From Pleomorphomonas carboxyditropha (lineage in GTDB: Bacteria; Pseudomonadota; Alphaproteobacteria; Rhizobiales; Pleomorphomonadaceae): DNA of 64,000 bases. Location: NCBI RefSeq assembly GCF_002770725.1, contig NZ_NQVN01000010.1, positions 62,001 through 126,000 of the forward strand. Direction: 5' to 3'. Both the position numbers and the translations under genes were made by a program. The notes under the pieces are model-generated. The model was not told the origin of the DNA. It did not search any database and was given only the letters and a program-made list of their open reading frames with translations. The first letter of the stretch is position 1; every line of letters begins with the position of its first letter. Below are positions 29,660 through 40,743 of this stretch, piece by piece.

Positions 29660-30598
29660 TCAACCGAGCGCTTTCGTCAGCTCCGGCACGATCTCGTTGA
29701 GGTCGCCAACCAGGCCGTAATCGGCAACCTGGAAGATCGGGGCTTCCGCGTCCTTGTTGATGGCGACGATCACCTTGGCATCCTTCATGCCGGCCAGGTG
29801 CTGGATGGCGCCGGAGATGCCGACGGCGACATAAAGGTCCGGCGACACGGCCTTGCCGGTCTGGCCGACCTGCCAGTCGTTGGGGGCGTAGCCGGCGTCG
29901 ACGGCGGCGCGGCTGGCGCCGATCGCCGCGCCGAGCCGGTCGGCCAGCGGCAGCAGAAGCGCCTTGAACTGCTCCTCCGAGCCGAGCGCCCGGCCGCCCG
30001 ACACCACCACCCGCGCCGAGGTGAGCTCGGGACGGTCGGCCGTCGAGAAGGCGTCGCTGACGAAAGCCGAGATGCCGAAATCGGTCGGCGCGGTCACCGC
30101 CCCGACCGGCGCCGGCGCGCGGTCTTCCAGGGGCGTCGCCCGGAAGGAGGCGGTGCGGACGGTTATGAGCCGGATCGGATCGGCCGAGCGCACGGTGATC
30201 AGGGCATTGCCGGCATAGGTCGGCCGCTCGAAGGTGTCGGGCGCCAGCACGGCGGTGATGTCGGAGATCTGCATCACGTCGAGCAGGGCGGCGGCGCGCG
30301 GCAGGGCGTTCTTGAAGGTGGACGTTGAGGGCGCCAGGATGGCGGCATAGGCCGGGGCGAGCGCCACGACGAGGGCGGCGAGCGGTTCGGCGAGGCCGTG
30401 GGCGAGCGCCGGCGCTTCGGCGGTCAGCACGCGGCTGACGCCCTTGAGCCTGCCGGCCTCGGCGGCGGCACCGGCGACGCCGTCGCCGGCCACCAGCACA
30501 TGGATGTCGTCGCCGATGGCCAGCGCCGCGGTCAGCGCCTTCAGCGTGGCGTCCTTGAGGGAGGCGCCGTCATGAGCGGCGAGGAGAAGGGTGGTCAT
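29660..30598 (-). CDS. etfA: Electron transfer flavoprotein subunit alpha
   Basis: The FAD-carrying subunit (312 residues) of the heterodimer that takes electrons from acyl-CoA and other dehydrogenases and passes them to ETF-quinone oxidoreductase. The C-terminal FAD domain is clear: [14 protein letters not shown], then [35 protein letters not shown] and [20 protein letters not shown]. It follows etfB by 15 bases and is clearly in one operon with it. Confidence 0.96.
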   Translation of the reverse strand: MTTLLLAAHDGASLKDATLKALTAALAIGDDIHVLVAGDGVAGAAAEAGRLKGVSRVLTAEAPALAHGLAEPLAALVVALAPAYAAILAPSTSTFKNALPRAAALLDVMQISDITAVLAPDTFERPTYAGNALITVRSADPIRLITVRTASFRATPLEDRAPAPVGAVTAPTDFGISAFVSDAFSTADRPELTSARVVVSGGRALGSEEQFKALLLPLADRLGAAIGASRAAVDAGYAPNDWQVGQTGKAVSPDLYVAVGISGAIQHLAGMKDAKVIVAINKDAEAPIFQVADYGLVGDLNEIVPELTKALG

Positions 30599-30613
30599 GT
30601 TCGCTTGCCTTTC

Positions 30614-31363
30614 TCAGAGCACGCCGGCTTCGGTCTTCAGGCGGTCGACCAGCTCGGCGACCGAGGCGAGGCGGCGGCCGGCCGGCCGGGCCGGCGGCTC
30701 GGCGGTCTTCAGCACCGTCAGGCGGGGCGTGAGATCGACGCCATATTGGGCGGCCGGCCGGAAATCGATCGGCTTCTTCTTGGCCTTCATGATGTTGGGC
30801 AGCGAGGCGTAGCGCGGCTCGTTGAGGCGAAGATCGGCGGTGATAATGGCCGGAAGCGCAAGCCGCACCGTCTGCAGGCCGCCGTCCACCTCGCGCGTCA
30901 CCTCGATGCCGCTGTCGGCGAGAACCAGCTTGGAGGCGAATGTCCCCTGCGGCCAGCCCAGCAGGGCCGCCAGCATCTGGCCGGTCTGGTTGCTGTCGTC
31001 GTCGATGGCCTGCTTGCCCAGGATGACGAGGCCGGGCGCTTCCTCGGCGACGATCGCCTTCAGGAGCTTGGCGACGGCAAGCGGCTCGACGTTGCCTTCC
31101 GCTTCGAGCACGATGCCGCGGTCGGCGCCCATGGCAAGCGCGGTGCGCACCGTTTCCTGCGCCTCCTTCGGGCCGATCGACACGGCGACCACCTCGCTGG
31201 CGGCGCCGGCCTCGCGCAGGCGCAGCGCTTCCTCGACGGCGATCTCGTCGAACGGATTCATCGACATCTTGACGTTGGCGAGATCGACGCCGGAACCGTC
31301 GGCCTTGACGCGGATGTTGACGTTGTAGTCGACCACCCGTTTCACGGGCACGAGAATCTTCAT
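30614..31363 (-). CDS. etfB: Electron transfer flavoprotein subunit beta
   Basis: The AMP-binding partner of EtfA (249 residues). The family opening [15 protein letters not shown] and the signature segment (about 160-205, [20 protein letters not shown] then [16 protein letters not shown]) are intact. The frame starts at 31372, but homologues begin at the ATG at 31363. First gene of the etfB-etfA-hbd unit. Confidence 0.96.
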   Translation of the reverse strand: MKILVPVKRVVDYNVNIRVKADGSGVDLANVKMSMNPFDEIAVEEALRLREAGAASEVVAVSIGPKEAQETVRTALAMGADRGIVLEAEGNVEPLAVAKLLKAIVAEEAPGLVILGKQAIDDDSNQTGQMLAALLGWPQGTFASKLVLADSGIEVTREVDGGLQTVRLALPAIITADLRLNEPRYASLPNIMKAKKKPIDFRPAAQYGVDLTPRLTVLKTAEPPARPAGRRLASVAELVDRLKTEAGVL

Positions 31364-31495
31364 CGGGACCATCTCTCCGGACCAATGGGACGACGGTCGA
31401 AACGGCCCGTAACGGGCGGATTTCGAGCGCGAGGCGTGACCGTAACGACCGTATGCGCCGTCGTCAACGGCAGGCTAAGCTGGCTTCCGGAGGGG

Positions 31496-33919
31496 CTAAA
31501 ACGGGGCGATCAGCCGGCGGAGATAGTCGAGTTCGAGCGCCGGCCGGCCGGGATCGGCGTAGCGGCGGCGCAACTCCTCGAGAAGCCGGCGCGCCCGCTG
31601 CACTTCGATCTCGCCGGGCACCTTGGTGTCGTCGCCGAAGTCGGGGCCGCGCCGGCCGGTCGGCCGGCCGAGCGGGTCGGTGCCGCCCTGGCGCATGCCG
31701 GCGGTGCCTTGGCCCTGGCCGCGCATCATCTCGCGGGCGCCGCGCCGCAGGGCATCGAGGGCGGCGCCCTGGTTGCCGACGGCGGATTCGGGGTCGCCGG
31801 CGCCGAGGTTGCTGCCGGCGTCCTGCATGGCGCGGCCGGCGCCTTCGAGGCCGCTTTTGCCGTCCTCCCCGCCGCCTTGCCGGGAAAGGCCGGACATCAG
31901 CTCCTCAAGGCGGCGGGACAGCTCGGACTGTTCGCGCTGGAGGTCGCTGAGCGCCTGCTGATCGCCGCTCTGGTCGCCGAACTCCTCGCCGGTATAGCCG
32001 TCCGGCGTCAGCTTGTGGGTGCGGTTCTGCAATTCCTGCTGTCGGCGGATGATATCGGCCAGCGCATCGAGCGTCGGGTTGCTGGCGCTACCGCTCTCCG
32101 GCCGGGCGAACTGCAGGCCGGACAGGATGTCGTCGAGTTGCGACAACAGCTCGGCGGCGGCGTCGCGCTCGCCGAGCTCGCCAAGCTCCCGCATGCGGTC
32201 GACCAGCTTCTTGAGATCGTCGCTGGTGATCCGCTCGCCGCCCTTCTGGCCGAGGTCGCCGAGGCGGGAGGGATCGCCGGCCGCCGCTTCGGCCATTGCC
32301 TTCAGATAGTCGTCGAGGGCGGCCTTGAGCTCTTCGCTGAGCCGGGCGATCTCTTCCGGCGGGGCGCCGTCCGCCAGCGCCTTCTTCAGGGCTTCGCGGG
32401 CGGCGGCCAGCCGCTCGGCCGCCGGCGCGAGGTCCCCCGCCTCGATGGCAAGCGCCATCTGCCAGAGATAGTCGAGCACCGGCTTGAGCTCGGCGTCGTC
32501 GCGCGCGGCCAGGATGCGATTGCGGGCGACGCGCAGGCCGAGGATCTCGCCGGGCCGGTCGATGAAGGCGGCGCCGAGGTCGCCCAGCGTCTCGAAGGTG
32601 GCCGCCACCGTCTTCGCCTTGCCGGCGTCGGTGGCCAGAATCCGCCGCTGCTCGACGATGGCGGCGGCGAGCGGATTGCGAAACGGCCGGGCCGGCAGGT
32701 CGATGAGAAGCGGCGGCGTTTCGGCGACGTGGCCGGCGTCGTCGCGCGCTTCGAGGACGAGGCGGACCCGGCCGCCGGCCAGCGGATGCGTGGTGAGATC
32801 CGAGGTGGTGCTGGCGCGCTCCTCGCCGCGGCGCGGCAGGGCGAGCGATATGTCCGGCAGGGCGACGAGCGGCCGGGCGCCCTCGGTTGCGTCGGGTGAA
32901 AGAACGGCGCGGGCGGCGGCCACCCGGTAGTCGTCGCTCGTCGCGTAGGCGAGGCGCAGCGCGCCGCGCGCGGTGGCGGCCGGCTGTTCGACGAGACGGA
33001 TTTGCGGCGGCGCGTCGGCCCGGACGGTGAGCGGCAGTTCCATGGCCGGCAGGTTATCGCCCGTCAGCGTCAGCCGGCCGGAGGTGGCGAGGCGGTGCTC
33101 GTAGGCGGTTTGGCCGGCGGCCGGCGCTCGCCCGTCGAGCGCGACCGGCGGCTTGCCGTCGGCGGCGAAGGCGACCGTCGGCGCGCCGATGCCGGCGAGC
33201 CGCACGGCGAGCGTCGTTCCCGCCGGCAGCGTGACCGGCGATGCATCGGTCGGGGTGGCCGCGCCGTTCGCCGTCGTCACCAGGGCGCGCGGCGTCAGGC
33301 CGGTATAGGTGGGCGGGCTCGCCCAGACGTCGACGCGGATATCCGCCGGCGCGGCGGCCGGCAGCCGGAAGACGGCCCTCAGCGGTCCGACGTGGTCGGA
33401 GGTGGCGAAGAAGCCGACGATCACCAGCAGGAATACGGCCGCCCGCAGCGCATGAGGATCGGCGCGGTCGAGGCGTGGCGACGGCAGGCGGGGCTTCAGG
33501 GCCTTAAGACTCGCCGCGAGACGGCGGCGATGAGCCTGCCAGAGCGCGTCGGAGAGACCGTCGCCGGCCGTCGCCGGGTGATCGAGAAAGGCGCTGAGGG
33601 GGCGGTGCGGGACGCCGCGCTCGAGCCGGTCGGCCGCCTGCCGCCGGTCGGGCCAGGGCGTGCGCAGGAGGTAGACGATCGCCGCCAGCAAGGCCGCGAC
33701 GAAAAGGCCGGCGGCGGTGAGGCGGAGGACGACCGGCAGGCGCTCCAGGATGCCGAGCCAGGCGAGCGCCAGGAACGCGCCGGATATCGACAGCACGAGC
33801 GCAAGGCGCGGCCACAGACGCTCCCAGGCGAGCGACAGGCCGGAAAGCGCCACAGCGCGCGCGGTGACGGTCGGCAAATCGCTTTCCCGGTCCTCGGGCC
33901 GGTGTGGTCCTTCTGTCAT
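31496..33919 (-). CDS. TIGR02302 family (DUF4175) membrane protein
   Basis: An 807-residue protein of an alphaproteobacterial family of unknown function. Hydrophobic segments lie near residues 35-55, 65-85 and 150-170. A large beta-rich domain follows (about 190-440). The C-terminal half is helical and rich in Ala, Glu, Leu and Gln, with low-complexity Gly/Gln stretches, and ends in RRYADPGRPALELDYLRRLI, typical of the family. In relatives it is found near lysA and argH, as here, which supports the assignment. It is divergent from the D-alanyl-D-alanine carboxypeptidase gene. No catalytic residues are known. Confidence 0.88.
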   Translation of the reverse strand: MTEGPHRPEDRESDLPTVTARAVALSGLSLAWERLWPRLALVLSISGAFLALAWLGILERLPVVLRLTAAGLFVAALLAAIVYLLRTPWPDRRQAADRLERGVPHRPLSAFLDHPATAGDGLSDALWQAHRRRLAASLKALKPRLPSPRLDRADPHALRAAVFLLVIVGFFATSDHVGPLRAVFRLPAAAPADIRVDVWASPPTYTGLTPRALVTTANGAATPTDASPVTLPAGTTLAVRLAGIGAPTVAFAADGKPPVALDGRAPAAGQTAYEHRLATSGRLTLTGDNLPAMELPLTVRADAPPQIRLVEQPAATARGALRLAYATSDDYRVAAARAVLSPDATEGARPLVALPDISLALPRRGEERASTTSDLTTHPLAGGRVRLVLEARDDAGHVAETPPLLIDLPARPFRNPLAAAIVEQRRILATDAGKAKTVAATFETLGDLGAAFIDRPGEILGLRVARNRILAARDDAELKPVLDYLWQMALAIEAGDLAPAAERLAAAREALKKALADGAPPEEIARLSEELKAALDDYLKAMAEAAAGDPSRLGDLGQKGGERITSDDLKKLVDRMRELGELGERDAAAELLSQLDDILSGLQFARPESGSASNPTLDALADIIRRQQELQNRTHKLTPDGYTGEEFGDQSGDQQALSDLQREQSELSRRLEELMSGLSRQGGGEDGKSGLEGAGRAMQDAGSNLGAGDPESAVGNQGAALDALRRGAREMMRGQGQGTAGMRQGGTDPLGRPTGRRGPDFGDDTKVPGEIEVQRARRLLEELRRRYADPGRPALELDYLRRLIAPF

Positions 33920-34121
33920 CGAGCCTTTCCCTCGGCGCTCGCGGCGTCCGTGTCGTTCCGATCACTTTAGGGGGGAAATGGGTCGAAGATAAGGGTGTCG
34001 CCGCATTCTGGCCGCCTTCGGGAGACATTCGGGAAACGCCGGTCGTCTTGCGCCTTTGCGGAAAACGCGACCTTCGGCTAAAATCATCCGTCTGTGGACG
34101 CTCGTTTCCGGGAAGAAAGCC

Positions 34122-35258
34122 TTGCCGATGATTTCCGGCCCGCGTGGCCGCGCCCGACGCCTTTTCAGTCTCGCTGTTGCGCTGCCGTTGTTCCTGAACC
34201 TCGCCGGCGGCGCCGGTGCCGCTCCTTATCTCGCCGTCGATCTGGCGACCGGCGCGGTGCTGGCCGAGAACCAGAGCTTCGATCCCTGGTATCCGGCCTC
34301 GATCACCAAGCTGATGACCGTCTACGTGACGCTGTCCGCCATCAAGGCCGGCGAGATCCGCGGCGATTCGGGTGTGGTGATGACGCCGGCCTCGACGCGC
34401 GAGCAGCCGTCGAAGATGGGCTTCAAGCCGGGAACGGTGCTCACCGTCGACACGGCGCTCCGGATCATCATGGTGAAGTCGGCCAACGACGTTTCCTATG
34501 CGCTGGCCGAACGGGTGGGCGGCAGCCTCCAGGGCTTCGTCGCCCGCATGAACGGCGCGGCGCGATCGCTCGGCATGATCAACACGCGCTTTTCCAACGC
34601 CAACGGCCTGCCGGCTCCCGACCAGTGGACGACCGCCCGCGACTATGCGCTGCTCGCCCGCACCCTGCTCAAGGATTTCCCGGGCTACCGGGAGCTCTAC
34701 CGGACGACGGCGCTGTCGCTCGGCGGCAAGGTCATCCAGAACCACAACAACCTGCTCGAGCGCTATCCCGGCTCCGATGGCATGAAGACCGGCTTCATTT
34801 GCTCGTCGGGCTTCAACGTGGTGGCGACGGCGACGCGCAACGGCCGCCAGATCCTGACCATCGTGCTGGGCGGCAAGACGGCGCGGGAGCGCGACGAACT
34901 GGCGGCCAGCCTGCTCGAGGCGTCGTTCCGGACGCCGGCCACCGCCGCTTCGGTGACGATCGACCGGCTGGCGCCGCGCGGGCCGGTGGCCAGCACCGTT
35001 GCCGACATGCGCGACCTTGCCTGCCCCAAGCGCAAGAAGGGCTCCAAGGCGCCGGTCGGCGAGGACCTCGGCGACGGCGACGACGATCAGCCGGCGAGCT
35101 ACCTGGTGCCGCGCTTCAAGGTGATGGATCCCATCATGATCAGCCTCGGCGGCGCCAGCGACATGCCCGACCCGGTGGAGGCGCCCGTCGTCACGGAGGC
35201 CCGGGCCGGCAAGACGGCCGCCGCCGTGCCGCTGCCGCTGCCCAAGCCCGTCCGCTGA
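34122..35258 (+). CDS. D-alanyl-D-alanine carboxypeptidase (PBP5/6-like, class C low-mass PBP)
   Basis: A periplasmic serine peptidase that trims the terminal D-Ala of peptidoglycan stem peptides. A signal peptide (RLFSLAVALPLFLNLAGGAGA) is followed by all three penicillin-binding motifs: SITK (Ser60-Lys63), SAN (120-122) and KTG (222-224). The C-terminus ends in a Pro/Ala-rich tail without an obvious amphipathic anchor. GGAAG sits six bases before the TTG at 34122 and twelve before the ATG at 34128, so either may be used. The frame further upstream is not supported. Confidence 0.93.
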   Translation: MPMISGPRGRARRLFSLAVALPLFLNLAGGAGAAPYLAVDLATGAVLAENQSFDPWYPASITKLMTVYVTLSAIKAGEIRGDSGVVMTPASTREQPSKMGFKPGTVLTVDTALRIIMVKSANDVSYALAERVGGSLQGFVARMNGAARSLGMINTRFSNANGLPAPDQWTTARDYALLARTLLKDFPGYRELYRTTALSLGGKVIQNHNNLLERYPGSDGMKTGFICSSGFNVVATATRNGRQILTIVLGGKTARERDELAASLLEASFRTPATAASVTIDRLAPRGPVASTVADMRDLACPKRKKGSKAPVGEDLGDGDDDQPASYLVPRFKVMDPIMISLGGASDMPDPVEAPVVTEARAGKTAAAVPLPLPKPVR

Positions 35259-35282
35259 GCTTCAGCAAAAAGGATCCAAGCG

Positions 35283-36488
35283 TTGCCGGAAGCCGACCGC
35301 TCGCGCGGGCCAAAGCCCGCCATTCCCGTCACCATCGTCACCGGTTTTCTCGGCGCCGGCAAGACGTCGCTGCTCAACCGGCTGGTCCGCGATCCGGCGC
35401 TCGCCGGCACCGGCTTCATCATCAATGAATTCGGCGAGATCGGCATCGACCATCTTCTCGTCGAGGCGGCCGACGACGGCATCGTCGAGCTGTCGTCGGG
35501 GTGCCTGTGCTGCACGGTGCGCGGCGAGCTGGTGACGACGCTGGAGAATTTCCTGCGCGGCCTCGACAACGGCCGCATCGACACGCTGAGCCGCATCGTC
35601 ATCGAGACCACCGGCCTTGCCGACCCGGTGCCGGTGCTCGCGACACTGACCAACCATCCCTACCTGTCGCTGCGCTATGCCATCGACGGGGTGATCACCG
35701 TCGTCGACGCGGTCAACGGCGGCCGGACGCTCGACGAGCACGAGGAAGCGGTGAAGCAGGTGGCGGTGGCGGACAGGCTGGTGATCGCCAAGGCCGACCT
35801 TGCCGAGGGCGCGGCGCGGCTTCCCGCCCTTCGCCGCCGGCTGGCGGCGCTCAATCCCGGCGCGCCGCTCGTCGACGCCGCCACGGCCTTGCCGGCCGAT
35901 CTTCTCGGCTGCGGCCTGTTCGATCCGGCCACCAAGACGGCCGACGTCCGGCGCTGGCTCAACGCCGAGGCTTTCGCCGGCGCCGGCGAACACCGTCACG
36001 ACCACGATCACGACTGCACCGGCGGGAACTGCGATCATCCGGGCCACCATCACCATCACGGCGGGCACCATCACCACCACGAGGACGCGGAAAGCCGGCA
36101 CGACGGCGTCAGCGCCTTTTCGCTGGTGTCCGACGGGGCGCTGCCGGCCGGCGCCCTGGAAATGTTCCTCGAGCTGCTGCGCGCCGCTCATGGCCCGAAG
36201 CTTTTGCGCCTCAAGGGCGTGGTGCGGCTTGCCGAGGATCCCGAGCGGCCGCTGGTCGTCCACGCGGTGCAGGAGCTGTTCCACCCGCCGGTCCGCCTTG
36301 CCGGCTGGCCGGATGCCGACCGGCGGACGCGGCTCGTCTTCATCACCCGCGATCTTGCCGAGGACGAGGTGAAGCGGCTTTTCGACGCCTTCGCCGGCGT
36401 GCTCGCCCCCGACACGCCGGACCGTCGCGCGATGACCGACAACCCGCTGGCGCTTTCCGGCTTCACGCCACCGTCGCGGCGCGCCTGA
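35283..36488 (+). CDS. CobW/COG0523 family GTPase with histidine-rich insert
   Basis: A 401-residue G3E-family metallochaperone GTPase. The P-loop is GFLGAGKTSLLNRL, the metal-binding CXCC motif lies in SSGCLCCTVRGEL, Walker B is IVIETTGLADP, and the base-recognition motif is near VIAKADLAEGA. Between the two domains (about residues 235-275) is a stretch dense in histidine (HHHHHGGHHHHH core), probably a zinc or nickel buffer. The C-terminal CobW domain follows. The start is TTG with AAGGA upstream. Proposed role: delivery of zinc or cobalt; a link to nickel and urease 5 kb away is only a possibility. Confidence 0.92.
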   Translation: MPEADRSRGPKPAIPVTIVTGFLGAGKTSLLNRLVRDPALAGTGFIINEFGEIGIDHLLVEAADDGIVELSSGCLCCTVRGELVTTLENFLRGLDNGRIDTLSRIVIETTGLADPVPVLATLTNHPYLSLRYAIDGVITVVDAVNGGRTLDEHEEAVKQVAVADRLVIAKADLAEGAARLPALRRRLAALNPGAPLVDAATALPADLLGCGLFDPATKTADVRRWLNAEAFAGAGEHRHDHDHDCTGGNCDHPGHHHHHGGHHHHHEDAESRHDGVSAFSLVSDGALPAGALEMFLELLRAAHGPKLLRLKGVVRLAEDPERPLVVHAVQELFHPPVRLAGWPDADRRTRLVFITRDLAEDEVKRLFDAFAGVLAPDTPDRRAMTDNPLALSGFTPPSRRA

Positions 36489-36586
36489 TGGCGGCCTGTC
36501 GATCTACGGGCTTTCCCGTAGGCGGGGATGCTGCTGGGAAAACGTGGAGTTTCGTTTTTCAAGCGGGTGAGCAGGCGGCGAACAGT

Positions 36587-36595
36587 TTATCCACA
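36587..36595 (+). promoter_or_regulatory. Single perfect DnaA-box sequence
   Basis: TTATCCACA matches the consensus DnaA box exactly, next to an AT-rich stretch (36601-36660). No second good box is seen nearby and the gene context is not that of a known alphaproteobacterial origin, so it may be fortuitous or a DnaA-regulated promoter. Confidence 0.35.
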
Positions 36596-36708
36596 GCTTT
36601 GATAAAACGGCATTCCTGTTAAAATTAACTATGATGCTGGTCTATCTATCTTTTTTCATTATTGTTTTCGCTGTGCAGGAATAACGGGAAGCTTGCGGTT
36701 CGATGCCG

Positions 36709-36724
36709 TTAATGTTCCGTTAAC
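36709..36724 (+). promoter_or_regulatory. CtrA-binding-site consensus upstream of a small gene
   Basis: TTAATGTTCCGTTAAC fits the full CtrA consensus TTAA-N7-TTAAC exactly. It ends 27 bases before the proposed start of the small gene at 36752 and lies in a promoter-like AT-rich region. Confidence 0.6.
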
Positions 36725-36751
36725 CATATTGGTTCGATCCTTGGAACCGGA

Positions 36752-37063
36752 GTGGTCGGGCGCTGTGGGGCGCGCTACGAACTCCCCGACCAAGACGGGA
36801 TTGAAAACGTGCTGACACCCCTCGCAAAGCCGGAATCGTTCCTGTTTTCCTGGATGGACGGAGACCACGCCGTGGTCGTCCGGATCGTCGAGGCCTCGCA
36901 CCAGCGGGCGGTGGCCCGCTTCCGGGCGATGAGCACAACCGAACGTCGCAGGGCCACCGTCAGCCGCCTCGAAGGGCGCGACGTCGACCATCTCGAACGT
37001 ATCGGCGATTGGCTCGAGCGTTTGCTGCCGCGCTTCGGCTCCGCCGGCCGCAGCCACGCCTGA
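36752..37063 (+). CDS. Small hypothetical protein
   Basis: A 103-residue frame whose codons show the G/C third-base preference of the surrounding real genes, unlike the overlapping minus-strand frames. It is soluble and charged, with HLERIGDWLERLLPRFG near the C-terminus. I do not recognise the family. The start could be the GTG at 36752 (after CCGGA) or a later GTG at 36809. It lies just behind a perfect CtrA site, suggesting cell-cycle-linked expression, and is convergent with the tlpA-like gene 17 bases away. Confidence 0.6.
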   Translation: MVGRCGARYELPDQDGIENVLTPLAKPESFLFSWMDGDHAVVVRIVEASHQRAVARFRAMSTTERRRATVSRLEGRDVDHLERIGDWLERLLPRFGSAGRSHA

Positions 37064-37080
37064 CGATCTGCCGCTCCGTC

Positions 37081-37716
37081 TCAATCGGGCTTGATCGCCG
37101 CCTCGATCAGCGCCAGCGCGGCCGGCGAATCCCATTCGGCCGGCCCGGCCAGCGAGGCGAGGGCGCAGCCGTTGCGGTCGACCACGAAGGTGGTGGGCAA
37201 GCCCAGGACCAATCCCTTCGATTTCAGTTCGTTGAAGGCCCGCATCTCGGGATCGCGCAGGTCGACAAGCGACGTGGCGCCGATGTCGCTCAGGAAGCGA
37301 GCCGGCTTGTCCGGGCCGCCGACGTCGACGTTGAGCGCCACGACCGAGAAGTCGGAGCGCCCGCGCTTTTCCTGCAGCGCCTGGAGATGCGGCATTTCGG
37401 TGCGGCAGGGCACGCACCAGGTCGCCCACATGTTGAGAAGAACCGTCCGGCCGGCAAACTCCGAGACGCGGCGCTCGCCGCCGTCGGGGGCATGCAGGAC
37501 GAGGCCGGAGAAATCGGCCGGCGCATCGGCGGGCAGCAGGGCGGCAAGATCGCCGGTGGCGAAAGGCTTCAATGCCGCCGCCTTCGCCGCCGCCGTCGCG
37601 CAGCGGCCGCCGCTCTCGACAGCGCCCCTCTCCGTCACGTATACCGCAGCAACGCCGGCAGCCACCGCAACGATCGCGATCGCGGCGAAGACGCGGCGGG
37701 AAGGCTTGAACGGCAT
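37081..37716 (-). CDS. tlpA: TlpA family thiol:disulfide oxidoreductase
   Basis: A membrane-anchored periplasmic thioredoxin-like protein of 211 residues. A basic N-terminus and one hydrophobic anchor ([19 protein letters not shown]) precede a thioredoxin fold with active site [13 protein letters not shown] and the cis-Pro segment [14 protein letters not shown]. TlpA proteins reduce apo-cytochrome or copper-chaperone cysteines during cytochrome oxidase assembly. GAGG precedes the ATG at 37716; the longer frame to 37746 would overlap argH. It is divergent from argH, an order conserved in related bacteria. Confidence 0.92.
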   Translation of the reverse strand: MPFKPSRRVFAAIAIVAVAAGVAAVYVTERGAVESGGRCATAAAKAAALKPFATGDLAALLPADAPADFSGLVLHAPDGGERRVSEFAGRTVLLNMWATWCVPCRTEMPHLQALQEKRGRSDFSVVALNVDVGGPDKPARFLSDIGATSLVDLRDPEMRAFNELKSKGLVLGLPTTFVVDRNGCALASLAGPAEWDSPAALALIEAAIKPD

Positions 37717-37745
37717 CGACCGATCCTCGTTCCTGGAGTGTACCA

Positions 37746-39125
37746 ATGAGCAACCGCATGTGGGGCGGCCGGTTTTCGGCCGGGCCGTCGGCGATCATGG
37801 AGGAGATCAACGCCTCCATCGACTTCGACCGGAAGCTCTACGCCCAGGATATCGCCGGCTCCAGGGCGCATGCCGAAATGCTCGCCGCCCGCGGCATCAT
37901 TTCCGTGGACGACGCCGGCAAGATCGCCGAAGGCCTCGACGCGATCAAGGCGGAAATCGACGGCGGCGGCTTCATCTTCTCGCGAGCCCTCGAGGACATC
38001 CACATGAACGTGGAATCGCGCCTCAAGGAGCTGATCGGCGCGGCGGCCGGGCGTCTTCACACCGCCCGCTCGCGCAACGACCAGGTGGCGACCGACTTCC
38101 GCCTGTGGGTGCGCGACAGCCTCGACCATGTCGACGGCCAGCTCGCCGAGCTGATGCGGGCGCTGGTGAGGCGGGCCGGCGAGCACGCCGACACGGTTAT
38201 GCCCGGCTTCACCCACCTGCAGTCGGCGCAGCCGGTCACCTTCGGCCATCACCTGATGGCCTATGTCGAGATGCTCGCCCGCGACCGCGGCCGCGTGCAG
38301 GACGCGCGGCGGCGCCTCAACGAATGCCCGCTCGGCGCGGCGGCGCTGGCCGGCACGTCGTTTCCGATCGACCGCCACATGACGGCGGCAAGCCTCGGCT
38401 TCGACCGCCCAACCGCCAATTCGCTCGACAGCGTCTCCGACCGCGACTTCGCGCTCGAAGCCATGGCGGCGGCGTCGATCATCGCCGTGCACCTGTCGCG
38501 GCTCGCCGAGGAGATCGTCATCTGGTCGTCGGCGCAATTCGGCTTCGTGCGCCTGTCGGACGCCTTCTCGACGGGCTCGTCGATCATGCCGCAGAAGCGC
38601 AACCCGGATGCCGCCGAGCTGGTGCGGGCCAAGGCCGGCCGCATCATCGGCGACATGAACGCGCTCCTGATCGTCATGAAGGGGCTGCCGCTCGCCTACC
38701 AGAAGGACATGCAGGAGGACAAGGAACAGGCTTTCGACTGCTTCGAGAACCTTTCCCTGGTGCTCGCCGCCATGACCGGCATGGTCGACGATCTCGTGCC
38801 CAACGTCGCCCGCATGGCCGCCGCCGCCGGCTCGGGCTTTTCGACCGCCACCGACCTCGCCGACTGGCTGGTGCGCGTGCTCGGCCTGCCGTTCCGCGAC
38901 GCCCACCATGTCACCGGCCGCCTGGTGGCGATCGCCGCCGAACGCGGCATCGAGCTCGCCGACATCCCGCTCGCCGACATGAAAACGGTGCATGACGGCA
39001 TCACCGAAGCGGTCTACGATGTGCTCACCGTCGAGAATTCCGTCCGCAGCCGCACATCCCACGGCGGCACGGCGCCCGATAACGTGCGGGCGGAGGTGGA
39101 GCGCTGGACGGCGCTCCTCGGCTGA
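37746..39125 (+). CDS. argH: Argininosuccinate lyase
   Basis: Last step of arginine synthesis: cleaves argininosuccinate to arginine and fumarate. The 459 residues begin [11 protein letters not shown] from the third codon on, as in the family. The fumarase/aspartase superfamily signature with the mobile catalytic serine is present ([17 protein letters not shown]), as are [13 protein letters not shown] and the active-site segment [21 protein letters not shown] lies just upstream of the ATG. Probably co-transcribed with the lipoprotein and lysA genes downstream. Confidence 0.97.
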   Translation: MSNRMWGGRFSAGPSAIMEEINASIDFDRKLYAQDIAGSRAHAEMLAARGIISVDDAGKIAEGLDAIKAEIDGGGFIFSRALEDIHMNVESRLKELIGAAAGRLHTARSRNDQVATDFRLWVRDSLDHVDGQLAELMRALVRRAGEHADTVMPGFTHLQSAQPVTFGHHLMAYVEMLARDRGRVQDARRRLNECPLGAAALAGTSFPIDRHMTAASLGFDRPTANSLDSVSDRDFALEAMAAASIIAVHLSRLAEEIVIWSSAQFGFVRLSDAFSTGSSIMPQKRNPDAAELVRAKAGRIIGDMNALLIVMKGLPLAYQKDMQEDKEQAFDCFENLSLVLAAMTGMVDDLVPNVARMAAAAGSGFSTATDLADWLVRVLGLPFRDAHHVTGRLVAIAAERGIELADIPLADMKTVHDGITEAVYDVLTVENSVRSRTSHGGTAPDNVRAEVERWTALLG

Positions 39126-39166
39126 GGATGGCGTGAAATCTGCTTCCGGACAAACGGATCGAGGAC

Positions 39167-39364
39167 ATGATGGTGCTGCGTCTCGGGATGATAATGCTGA
39201 TGGTCGGCCTCGCGGTTACCGGCTGCGGCCGGAAAGGGGCGCTCGAGGCGCCGAATTCGACGGCCGAGACGGCGGTTCCCTCGACCAACGACCCGGGCGC
39301 GGTGAAACCTGTCGAAGCGCCGGCGAAGCCCAACAAGCCCTTTATTCTCGACGGTCTCATCTGA
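39167..39364 (+). CDS. lptM: Small LptM-like lipoprotein
   Basis: A 65-residue secreted lipoprotein. A hydrophobic signal segment (MLMVGLAVTG) leads into a lipobox cysteine followed by CGRKGALEAP, the conserved LptM/YifL start. A Pro/Ala-rich linker and the terminus KPNKPFILDGLI follow. In E. coli LptM assists LptD/E maturation, and small proteins of this type lie between argH and lysA in many alphaproteobacteria, as here. GAGG fits an ATG at 39170 as well as that at 39167. It ends 10 bases before lysA. Confidence 0.85.
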   Translation: MMVLRLGMIMLMVGLAVTGCGRKGALEAPNSTAETAVPSTNDPGAVKPVEAPAKPNKPFILDGLI

Positions 39365-39374
39365 GGGGGTCCGG

Positions 39375-40643
<1,269 letters not shown>

Positions 40644-40666
40644 GAGCTTCACCTGCCCAAGTTTTG

Positions 40667-40690
40667 GGCTCGCCGGCTGGCGGGCCTTTT
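40667..40690 (+). terminator. Rho-independent terminator after lysA
   Basis: The stem GGC-CGCC / GGCG-GCC with a four-base loop and one opposed mismatch is followed by TTTT. It separates lysA from the urease operon. Confidence 0.65.
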
Positions 40691-40743
40691 GCCACAGTGC
40701 CGGGCAGCCGCCGCGCCGGCCGGCGTGGCATCGGGGGGAGAGC

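Noticed and set aside
36659-37819. Minus-strand frame of 386 codons across the tlpA and small-gene region
   Set aside because: It is out of frame with the TlpA thioredoxin motif and opposite the small gene, which has the better codon pattern.
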